This document shows, one piece after another, positions 44,822 through 50,887 of a stretch of 50,887 nucleotides of DNA. This DNA comes from Desulfonatronum sp. (GTDB taxonomy: Bacteria; Desulfobacterota; Desulfovibrionia; Desulfovibrionales; Desulfonatronaceae). The notes beneath the pieces are model-generated. The model saw only the letters and a list, made by a program, of their open reading frames with translations. It ran no database searches and was not told the origin of the DNA. The number at the start of each line of letters is the position of its first letter. Position 1 is the first letter of the stretch. Where the stretch lies: positions 1-50,887 of the forward strand of contig DSBL01000145.1 of NCBI GenBank assembly GCA_011049455.1. Reading direction: 5' to 3'. The translations under genes and the position numbers were made by a program.

Positions 44822-45582
44822 CCCTTGTCCTCCGCGCTTGTCACGTCCTTGAACACTCCCAGCGGAAAATACGGGATCATCTCTTCACTGATCCGCTTGT
44901 TGGCCTGAACCGGTGTCATTTTCCAATTCGTGGGGCAGGTGGAAAGAATCTCCACGAATCCCAAACCTTTTTTCTCAAGCTGGACTTCAAACGCCTTATG
45001 CACGGCCTTCTTGGCCTGTTTGACGTTTTTGACCGTGTCAAGGGCGACCCGTGCGGCATAGGCAGTGCCGCCGAGCCCGGCGACAATCTCGCACATCTTG
45101 ATGGCCTGTCCCTCATGTTCCTTGCAACGGCCCTCAGGGCAGGTCGTGGTTCTTTGGCCGAGCAAGGTCGTGGGTGCCATTTGCCCGCCGGTCATTCCAT
45201 AGACGGTGTTGTTCACGAACACTATGGTCACCCGCTCTCCGCGGTTCGCGCAGTGCAGTATTTCAGCCAATCCGATGGATGCCAGATCCCCATCCCCCTG
45301 ATAGGTGAAAACCACATTGTCCGGCCTGGCCCTTTTTACGCCGGTGGCCACGGCCGGAGCGCGGCCATGCGGTGCCTCCACTGTATCGACCAGCAGATAA
45401 TTATAGATGAATACGGAACACCCGATGGATCCGATACAAATGGCCTTTTCCGCGACCCCAAGTTCCTCAAGACATTCGGCCACCAATCTGTGGGCCAGGC
45501 CATGCTGGCATCCAGGGCAATAATGCATGGGTACGTCGGCCAATACGCTGGGCAGCGAATAAACCGCTTTATTCTGTGTCAT
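44818..45582 (-). CDS. 2-oxoacid:ferredoxin oxidoreductase beta subunit (TPP-binding)
   Basis: A 254-residue subunit. YCPGCQHGLAH has the CxxC of cluster or TPP-domain beta subunits. The thiamine diphosphate motif is YQGDGDLASIGLAEILH with the GDG and NN (IVFVNNTVYGMTGGQ) ends. It overlaps alpha and gamma genes by 4 bases each, so all three are coupled. The cell's thiamine supply could come from thiC-thiE in the same window. Confidence 0.94.
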   Translation of the reverse strand: MTQNKAVYSLPSVLADVPMHYCPGCQHGLAHRLVAECLEELGVAEKAICIGSIGCSVFIYNYLLVDTVEAPHGRAPAVATGVKRARPDNVVFTYQGDGDLASIGLAEILHCANRGERVTIVFVNNTVYGMTGGQMAPTTLLGQRTTTCPEGRCKEHEGQAIKMCEIVAGLGGTAYAARVALDTVKNVKQAKKAVHKAFEVQLEKKGLGFVEILSTCPTNWKMTPVQANKRISEEMIPYFPLGVFKDVTSAEDKG

Positions 45583-46649
45583 CTGGCAACTCCCATGACC
45601 TGTAAAATAGGCTGCTCAAAATCATCCGGCGTGGGCAGATTGCCCGGAAGATGTCCATAAAAAAAGGAATCCGCGTGCTTGCGCACGGCCAACCGAACAT
45701 CGTCCACCATTTGACCCAAATTATGTTCAATGGTTAAAAAAAGTTTTCTTTGCTCAGCCAGAGCTCCTAACACCGCGCTGGGAAACGGAAACAGGGTGAT
45801 GGGCCGGAGCAGTCCCACTTTATGGCCCTTTTCACGCAAGCCGCGCACCGTGCTTTTCGCGATTCGCCCAATGGAGCCGAAAGCCACTACGATCAGCTCG
45901 GCGTCGTTGACCATGAAACTTTCATAGAGCACCTCCTTTTCCATGGAGGCGTATTTTTCCCGCAACAGCGCATTATGCCCGGCCAAGGCGCTGTCTTCCA
46001 GATACAACGACTTCAAGACGCGAGGAGGGCGGCTGCCTTTGCCCATCAGGTTCCAGCCCAAGTCCTCGGACGCGGGCGGGGCTTCAACCTCCCGGACAGC
46101 GACCGGCTCCATCATTTGCGCGATGATCGCATCGCCGAGCACCATCACCGGATTTCTATAGGCAAACGCCAGATCAAAGGCCTTGATGACAAGGTCATAA
46201 GCCTCTTGGACCGTACCCGGGGCAAGCACCAGTTGACGGTAGTCTCCATGCCCGCCGCCCTTGACGGCCTGGTAGTAGTCTCCTTGGGACGGTCCGATAT
46301 CCCCGAGCCCCGGCCCTCCACGGCTCATATTCACGATGACCGCCGGCAACTGGCTTCCGGCCATATAGGAAATCGCTTCCTGCTTCAAAGAAATGCCCGG
46401 GCTGGAGGAGGAAGTCATGGCCCGCACGCCGCAGGCCGCGGCCCCCAGAAGCATGTTTGCGGCGGCGATTTCACTCTCAGCCTGCACAAAAACACGTCCC
46501 AGCTTGGGCATGACCTTGGAGAGATATTCCGGGATGTCGTTTTGCGGGGTTATGGGATAACCGAAATAACATTGGCAGCCCGCGGCCACGGCCCCCCGGC
46601 AGATGGCTTCGTTTCCCTTGACCAGTATACGTTTAGGCTTCCCGGGCAT
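45579..46649 (-). CDS. vorB: 2-oxoacid:ferredoxin oxidoreductase alpha subunit (VorB type)
   Basis: A 356-residue subunit. ILVKGNEAICRGAVAAGCQ, YFGYPITPQNDIPEYL, VRAMTSSSSPGISLKQEAIS and GGGHGDYRQLVLAP are the VorB/KorA blocks. VorB-type proteins were first defined in 3-methyl-2-oxobutanoate oxidoreductases, but 2-oxoglutarate enzymes are close relatives. The ATG at 46649 lies inside the end of the ferredoxin-subunit gene (17-base overlap), with AGGAG about 13 bases upstream. A longer frame into the ferredoxin gene is rejected. Confidence 0.93.
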   Translation of the reverse strand: MPGKPKRILVKGNEAICRGAVAAGCQCYFGYPITPQNDIPEYLSKVMPKLGRVFVQAESEIAAANMLLGAAACGVRAMTSSSSPGISLKQEAISYMAGSQLPAVIVNMSRGGPGLGDIGPSQGDYYQAVKGGGHGDYRQLVLAPGTVQEAYDLVIKAFDLAFAYRNPVMVLGDAIIAQMMEPVAVREVEAPPASEDLGWNLMGKGSRPPRVLKSLYLEDSALAGHNALLREKYASMEKEVLYESFMVNDAELIVVAFGSIGRIAKSTVRGLREKGHKVGLLRPITLFPFPSAVLGALAEQRKLFLTIEHNLGQMVDDVRLAVRKHADSFFYGHLPGNLPTPDDFEQPILQVMGVAR

Positions 46650-46887
46650 CCGCCACCTCTCCTTTTTTACGTCGTTTCCTCGGCCCCAAAATGATGGCGT
46701 TGTCCGGGCAGACGAGCGCACAAGCAGCGCAACTCGTGCACTTGTCCACGTTTTTTTCCAGGACTTCCACCACTTTATATCCAGCTTTGTTGAAACGGTT
46801 CGAAACGATGATGATCTGTTTGGGGCAAACCGTCATGCACAACAAGCATCCTTTGCAGCGGTCCTCCCTGAACGCGATAGCTCTCAT
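46633..46887 (-). CDS. Ferredoxin-like delta subunit of the 2-oxoacid oxidoreductase
   Basis: An 84-residue protein with two 4Fe-4S motifs, CKGCLLCMTVCP and CTSCAACALVCP, and a Lys/Arg-rich tail. It is the electron-wiring subunit and first gene of the operon. AGGAG lies 5 bases before the ATG at 46887. The long open frame to 47085 has no ribosome site and is not used. queA is upstream at 94 bases. Confidence 0.93.
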   Translation of the reverse strand: MRAIAFREDRCKGCLLCMTVCPKQIIIVSNRFNKAGYKVVEVLEKNVDKCTSCAACALVCPDNAIILGPRKRRKKGEVADAREA

Positions 46888-46940
46888 TGGAAACTCCTGT
46901 TCAATTGCAAAACACAAGCTTAGGTGAAGACAGTCATTTT

Positions 46941-46964
46941 GAAAAGCGCCAGCAGGCGTTGAGG
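46941..46964 (-). terminator. Weak intrinsic terminator candidate after queA
   Basis: On the minus strand, CGCC-TGCT-GGCG (46958-46947) is followed by CTTTT. The stem is only 4 bp and the T-run is short, so it would be weak. It is about 25 bases after the queA stop. Confidence 0.3.
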
Positions 46965-46981
46965 CCTCGTTCACACTCGAT

Positions 46982-48076
46982 TCACATCTCAATGAACATC
47001 GCGTCTCCATAGGAAAAAAAGCGCATGTTTTCCTCCATTGCCTTTCGGTAGGCGGAAAGAATCCGCTCACGACCGGCAAGAGCACTGACCAGAACCAGAA
47101 GACTGGAACGGGGCAGATGGAAGTTGGTGATCAGACCGTTGACCACTTTGAACGTGAACCCAGGATAGATGTATGTATCCAGCCAGCCTTGATATGGCGT
47201 CAGACATCCTTGCTTTTGCATGACCCCCTCGATGGTGCGCAGGGAAGTCGTGCCCACGGCGATGACGGGCTGTTCCGTCTCAACGGCGCTTTGAATTGCT
47301 TCCGCGGCATGTGTGGATATTTTGACGTACTCCGCGTGCATGACATGGTTTCGAATATCCTGGCACCGAATCGGGCTGAATGTTCCGTACCCCACGAAAA
47401 GTGTCAGTTCGCACCATGCATGCCCGGCATGAACAATCTCGGCCTGCATTCTTTTTGAGAAATGAAGGCCCGCGGTCGGCGCCGCAACTGAACCTTGCTC
47501 GTTTTCGCTGGCGTATACGGTCTGATATCGTTGCGCATCCTCCTGTTCCGGTTTCCGCCGGATGTACGGAGGCAAGGGCACCTCTCCATGGGCATTGAGA
47601 AGCTCGACGAATTCCCCTTGTTCCCAAACAAGCCTGACCACACATTGACCAAACATTCCCTTGCTCAGGATTGTGGCCGTGAATCCCGGAAAAAGAAGCG
47701 TCATGCCCACCTTCAGGCGCCTGCTCGGTCGCAACAGCACGCTTGCTTCCACGGACAAGCCAACACCCGCTGGTCTGGCCTGTTCCGCCAAAACCTTCAA
47801 CGGAGAAAGCAAAACCATTTCTACACGTCCATGGCTTTCCTTTTCACCCAGGAGTCTTGCAGGCACTACCCTGGAATTGTTTACAACAAGCAGCGATTTT
47901 TTGGGCAAATACTCCAACAAGCAGGAAAACGAGGTGATCTCCATTTTTTTTTTCTTCCTGCTCAGCACCAAAAGACGCGATTCATCTCTTTTTTTCAGCG
48001 GCACCTGGGCTATCAGGTGCTCCGGAAGATTATAATCGTATGCGTTCAGCTGAAAATCCGGCATCATGGTCATCAT
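46982..48076 (-). CDS. queA: tRNA ribosyltransferase-isomerase QueA
   Basis: A 364-residue enzyme that moves the ribosyl part of SAM onto preQ1 in tRNA, forming epoxyqueuosine. Family blocks: NLPEHLIAQVPLKKRDESRLLVL, LVVNNSRVVPARLLG, VPLPPYIRR, SVAAPTAGLHF, VGYGTFSPI, AVGTTSLRTIEG and ITNFHLPRSSLLVLVSA. The ATG at 48076 or those a few codons inside (MTMM, MMP) could start it; no strong ribosome site picks one. queD is at 16.7 kb, so the queuosine genes are scattered. Confidence 0.96.
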   Translation of the reverse strand: MMTMMPDFQLNAYDYNLPEHLIAQVPLKKRDESRLLVLSRKKKKMEITSFSCLLEYLPKKSLLVVNNSRVVPARLLGEKESHGRVEMVLLSPLKVLAEQARPAGVGLSVEASVLLRPSRRLKVGMTLLFPGFTATILSKGMFGQCVVRLVWEQGEFVELLNAHGEVPLPPYIRRKPEQEDAQRYQTVYASENEQGSVAAPTAGLHFSKRMQAEIVHAGHAWCELTLFVGYGTFSPIRCQDIRNHVMHAEYVKISTHAAEAIQSAVETEQPVIAVGTTSLRTIEGVMQKQGCLTPYQGWLDTYIYPGFTFKVVNGLITNFHLPRSSLLVLVSALAGRERILSAYRKAMEENMRFFSYGDAMFIEM

Positions 48077-48351
48077 TTTATGCCTGCAGCTGCTTCGGGT
48101 TTGTGCTGGATAACGGGTTTTTCAAAATAACATTTTGATTTTGTTTTTAAAAACTAGAGCTGTTGGATCTCAACCACGTCAGCCACATCAGCCAGGAGCG
48201 GATACGTAATAATTTTCGCCATTGCTCTCTCGTTTAGACACTTCTTGTGCTCTCTTCTGTTTTTTTGAATATTTTCTTTCCAGGAACCGAGTAATCCAGG
48301 AATACTATTCACGCTTTGTCAGGAATTACGATTTTCCATCCATTATCATGC

Positions 48352-48380
48352 TTGAATTATGGTAATTATTTCTTTATAAG
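48352..48380 (+). promoter_or_regulatory. Promoter of the lipoprotein-coaBC operon
   Basis: TTGAAT (48352-48357), 17 bases, then TATAAG (48375-48380) is a good sigma-70 match 61 bases upstream of the lipoprotein start. The rest of 48077-48441 is AT-rich and shows no gene; no preQ1 riboswitch pattern was found upstream of queA. Confidence 0.6.
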
Positions 48381-48441
48381 CAAAATACAAATGTTGAAGA
48401 CAACCCTATCTCCGGATGCCGCCGGACAGTGGAGATGCCTC

Positions 48442-48924
48442 ATGACTTCAAAAACGCTGTTGTGCTTGTTTTTCCTGCTGATCCTCTTGCCAGCCTGCTC
48501 AACCAAATTTTTCGGCTCTTCCGCGGAGGAACAACCTGTACAGGAAACACAGAAAACGGAATCCTCGAGCTACTACTATGATTTTGACGACATTCTCGTC
48601 CCGCGCGACATGAAGCTTCAGCCGAAGCTTTCCTTTGTTTTCGAAGGTCCCCACGTCAAGGCCGGGGTATTGGTTTTCAAGGGACGGGTTGATTCCGTAT
48701 CCTTGAGTAATTATTTCATCAACAACATGCTTAAGGACGGCTGGCAGCTCAGCAGCTCGTTCAAGTATCGACGGACCATACTCGTGTTCACCAAACCTGA
48801 CCGCGACTGCATCATCAACATCATTGACGATCGCTTATCCACGTCCCTGGAGATCTGGATTGCACCCAAGGAAGGCGGAGCAGTCACCTCTCCATCACGC
48901 TTGGAGCGAACATTGACTCAATGA
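48442..48924 (+). CDS. Lipoprotein of unknown function
   Basis: A 160-residue protein. MTSKTLLCLFFLLILLPACS is a lipoprotein signal with the lipobox LPAC. A Ser/Glu-rich segment follows, then a compact domain (LSFVFEGPHVKAGVLVFKGRVDS, NYFINNMLKDGWQLSSSFKY). I do not recognise the family beyond similar Desulfovibrionales proteins. GGAGATG precedes the ATG at 48442; an open frame to 48316 has no such site. It overlaps coaBC by ATGA and is expressed with it. Confidence 0.75.
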   Translation: MTSKTLLCLFFLLILLPACSTKFFGSSAEEQPVQETQKTESSSYYYDFDDILVPRDMKLQPKLSFVFEGPHVKAGVLVFKGRVDSVSLSNYFINNMLKDGWQLSSSFKYRRTILVFTKPDRDCIINIIDDRLSTSLEIWIAPKEGGAVTSPSRLERTLTQ

Positions 48925-50153
48925 TCCTTCCACATACCGATTTTACCGGTTTTTCCTGCGGTCGCGTCCATCTGGGAGTCACCGGAAGCGTCTCCGCGTA
49001 CCGGGCCATCGAAATCATGCGACGCCTGCAAAGGGCCGGCCTGAGCGTCAGCGTAACACTGACATCCTCGGCCCAGGAATTCATCCAGCCCCTCCAGTTT
49101 CGATCGCTCACCGAGGCGCCTGTATATGAAGCACTTTTTGCCAGGGATCAAGCTGAATTTGCGCATCTGTATCCTGCTGGCAACTGCCGGTCATTTCTGG
49201 TCGCGCCTTGTACGGCCAACATCCTGGCCAAGCATGCCCACGGCTTGGCCGACGATCTTTTGAGCACACAACTCCTCGCTTTTACAAGCACAATCATCCA
49301 TGCTCCGGCCATGAATCCCAGATTATGGCATTCCTTTGCAGTGCAGAATAATATTTCCATTCTCCGCGACCAAGGCATTTGCTTTGTTGAGCCGGAAACA
49401 GGGCTTATGGCATGTGGTGAATCCGGCACTGGAAGACTTGCGTCCACAGAAGAAATCTTCCTAACCACCCTAAAATCTCTCATGCCTCAAGACCTTTCCG
49501 GGCTGCGCGTCCTTGTCAATCTGGGGCCCACACAGGAACCTTTTGACCCTGTACGCTACCTGACCAATCCATCCTCCGGAATCATGGGCGCCTCCATTGC
49601 CATCGCCGCCTGGCTGCGCGGAGCAGCAGTGACCGTTATAAGCGGACCTGTTTCATCCCTGTGGTTCCCCCGATTTATCACCCCTATATATATCCAAACC
49701 GCACAGGAGATGCATCAAGCTTGCCTTGATCACTCCCGTACAATGAATATTATTTGTTTGACGGCAGCGGTCTGTGATTTTCGTTTCAAGGACTCTTTTC
49801 CAGATAAAGTTAAGAAAACTTCCCTTGACCAGGCTTTTTCCCTTCCCATGGGAAAAAACCCCGATATACTCGCTGATATCGGCAGGCAAAAAAAATCTGG
49901 TCAAATCTTAATCGGCTTTGCCGCTGAAACATCTGACCCGACAAACGAAGCCCGAAGAAAGCTTCAAGAAAAAAATCTCGACATGATCGTGGCAAACCGC
50001 ATCGACCTTCCGAATTCGGGTTTCCGTTCCCCCATGAACCAGGTTATGGTCCTTGACCGGCACGGTAGGGTCGAAACATGGCCAACACTCCCTAAAAGTG
50101 AAATCAGCTTGCGCCTTTTTGATTGGGTCTTTCACGCCTTTGTGGACGTGTAG
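48921..50153 (+). CDS. coaBC: Bifunctional CoaBC (phosphopantothenoylcysteine synthase/decarboxylase)
   Basis: A 410-residue coenzyme A biosynthesis enzyme. The CoaC part has VHLGVTGSVSAYRAIEIM, VAPCTANILAKHAHGLADDLL, HAPAMNPRLW and GLMACGESGTGRL. The CoaB part (from about residue 195) has RVLVNLGPTQEPFDPVRYLTNPSSGIMG, TAAVCDF and IGFAAETSD. The start ATG overlaps the lipoprotein stop. It decarboxylates and ligates phosphopantothenate with cysteine. Confidence 0.96.
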   Translation: MILPHTDFTGFSCGRVHLGVTGSVSAYRAIEIMRRLQRAGLSVSVTLTSSAQEFIQPLQFRSLTEAPVYEALFARDQAEFAHLYPAGNCRSFLVAPCTANILAKHAHGLADDLLSTQLLAFTSTIIHAPAMNPRLWHSFAVQNNISILRDQGICFVEPETGLMACGESGTGRLASTEEIFLTTLKSLMPQDLSGLRVLVNLGPTQEPFDPVRYLTNPSSGIMGASIAIAAWLRGAAVTVISGPVSSLWFPRFITPIYIQTAQEMHQACLDHSRTMNIICLTAAVCDFRFKDSFPDKVKKTSLDQAFSLPMGKNPDILADIGRQKKSGQILIGFAAETSDPTNEARRKLQEKNLDMIVANRIDLPNSGFRSPMNQVMVLDRHGRVETWPTLPKSEISLRLFDWVFHAFVDV

Positions 50154-50212
50154 CCCGATAATTTTTCACATACCCAGTCGTTGACAACTCTATTTTTTTT
50201 GAATTATTTCTT

Positions 50213-50782
50213 ATGCTTGAATATCAACGAATTTGGCGCGCTGCGGGATTGCAACATGTATTTTCTGTTTCGACTAAGAATATTGATCCCTGTATTACCC
50301 TATCCCCAACGAGGAGGATAACCCGGTTACATCCGGATATTCTTGTTGAGCCGTTTTCATTTTACTGGCATCGTGTTTGCCACCCCATCCGCCTTATATG
50401 GACGTATTGGGAATTGGATGAGGATATGCGAGGGACGCCTAACATGGAACGTGTTGACCTCATGAAATCCATTATGCGAGCCAAACATCTTTGTGATGAA
50501 CAGATCTGCTGGTGGCCTGTTGCAATCGGCACGGGCACACAACAGCCGCGCACGGAAAGGCCGGATATTATGGCCTCCATGATCCGGCTGTTCGCGCCAA
50601 CCCATGTTTTTTGCTTCGGTGAACAGCCGCAGCATTCATTGAAATACTACTTGTCGTGCAGGCATGATCATATTCCTGACCAAACCACGATCATCTCCCT
50701 TCCAGCGCCGGAGGAAATGTTGCCTGACAATCAAGACAAAAAAATGCAGACTTGGTGCATTATCAAAGACCTTCACCTCTAG
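50213..50782 (+). CDS. Uncharacterised protein
   Basis: A 189-residue soluble protein without signal peptide. Blocks such as FYWHRVCHPIRLIWTYWELDEDM, LCDEQICWWPVAIG and FCFGEQPQHSLKYY are Trp/His/Cys-rich. I do not recognise the family. A TTGACA at 50181 lies 32 bases before the ATG and AATTAT at 50202 is a weak -10; no Shine-Dalgarno is seen, so the mRNA may be leaderless or nearly so. It follows coaBC by 60 bases. Confidence 0.6.
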   Translation: MLEYQRIWRAAGLQHVFSVSTKNIDPCITLSPTRRITRLHPDILVEPFSFYWHRVCHPIRLIWTYWELDEDMRGTPNMERVDLMKSIMRAKHLCDEQICWWPVAIGTGTQQPRTERPDIMASMIRLFAPTHVFCFGEQPQHSLKYYLSCRHDHIPDQTTIISLPAPEEMLPDNQDKKMQTWCIIKDLHL

Positions 50783-50791
50783 TTGGCAACC

Positions 50792-50887
50792 ATGTTTCGA
50801 AACTTCATCTCTCTCGCATTCTTATCATATTTTTTGCTTGTTACGCCTTTTGCGTGGGCAGCTTCGCCCGTCAATGTCCTTTATTTA
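50792..50887 (+). CDS. Start of an exported protein (partial)
   Basis: The ATG at 50792, 9 bases after the previous stop, begins a signal peptide (FISLAFLSYFLLVTPFAWAA with an AWAA cleavage site) and then SPVNVLYL to the window edge. The product cannot be named from 32 residues. Confidence 0.6.
   Translation, partial: MFRNFISLAFLSYFLLVTPFAWAASPVNVLYL

Noticed and set aside
48077-48200. preQ1 riboswitch upstream of queA
   Set aside because: The conserved aptamer pattern was not found.

Overview
The window looks like a piece of chromosome from an anaerobic deltaproteobacterium of the Desulfovibrionales type (sulfate reducer or close relative). The supports are a four-subunit ferredoxin-dependent 2-oxoacid oxidoreductase (VorB type), a free 4Fe-4S ferredoxin, NikR, a TPP-riboswitch thiE-thiC unit, sigma-54-type regulation and FapA/MotAB motility genes. 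No rRNA, tRNA or CRISPR array was seen. Assignment is by protein families only; no database search was possible.

Layout. 1-3.8 kb is accessory DNA: the tail of a transposase abuts a headless jetC (SMC-type ATPase), followed by an intact-looking jetD, so this is the wreck of a Wadjet/Jet anti-plasmid locus. A PIN-toxin/Phd-type antitoxin pair with a 20-bp palindromic operator and a probably leaderless message comes next. 3.9-6.1 kb is thiE-thiC under a TPP riboswitch. 6.2-16.3 kb is one long minus-strand cluster: dtd, a response-regulator/PP2C phosphatase, a STAS antagonist, fapA, motA, motB, two glycosyltransferases, a lytic transglycosylase and a small unknown gene. Several joints overlap by 1-4 bases. 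16.5-22.7 kb holds queD-dnaE, gap and fba.

23-29.3 kb, mostly plus strand, carries a methyltransferase-nikR-folE2 operon, a short flagellar-rod-like gene overlapping a rhomboid protease gene, pyk, and a receiver-less sigma-54 activator with an altered GAFTGA loop. 29.5-35.5 kb has a 12-codon leader ORF ahead of a very large exported TPR protein, a ferredoxin, and a minus-strand protein with two degenerate GGDEF-like domains and C-terminal TPRs. 35.5-37.3 kb is a decaying patch: a frameshifted Na+/bile-acid-symporter-family gene, a broken second copy of the toxin-antitoxin locus, a REP-like hairpin, and a frameshifted and internally deleted peroxiredoxin gene. 37.4-40.8 kb has a Cdd1-like helix-hairpin-helix gene and yejA-yejB without yejEF. 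The rest is rlmB, an mltD-like transglycosylase with three LysM domains, a ferredoxin/VorB/beta/gamma oxidoreductase operon ending in aroE, queA, and a lipoprotein-coaBC operon followed by two unknown genes.

How it works together. Housekeeping carbon metabolism (gap, fba, pyk, 2-oxoacid oxidoreductase) and cofactor synthesis (thiamine, CoA, folate/queuosine through folE2, queD and queA) are interleaved with cell-surface and motility functions. The most unusual associations are the partner-switching module placed directly upstream of FapA and a stator pair, the NikR-FolE2 coupling, the GAFTHA activator next to the leader-ORF/TPR gene, and the two related toxin-antitoxin loci, one live and one dead, about 33 kb apart.
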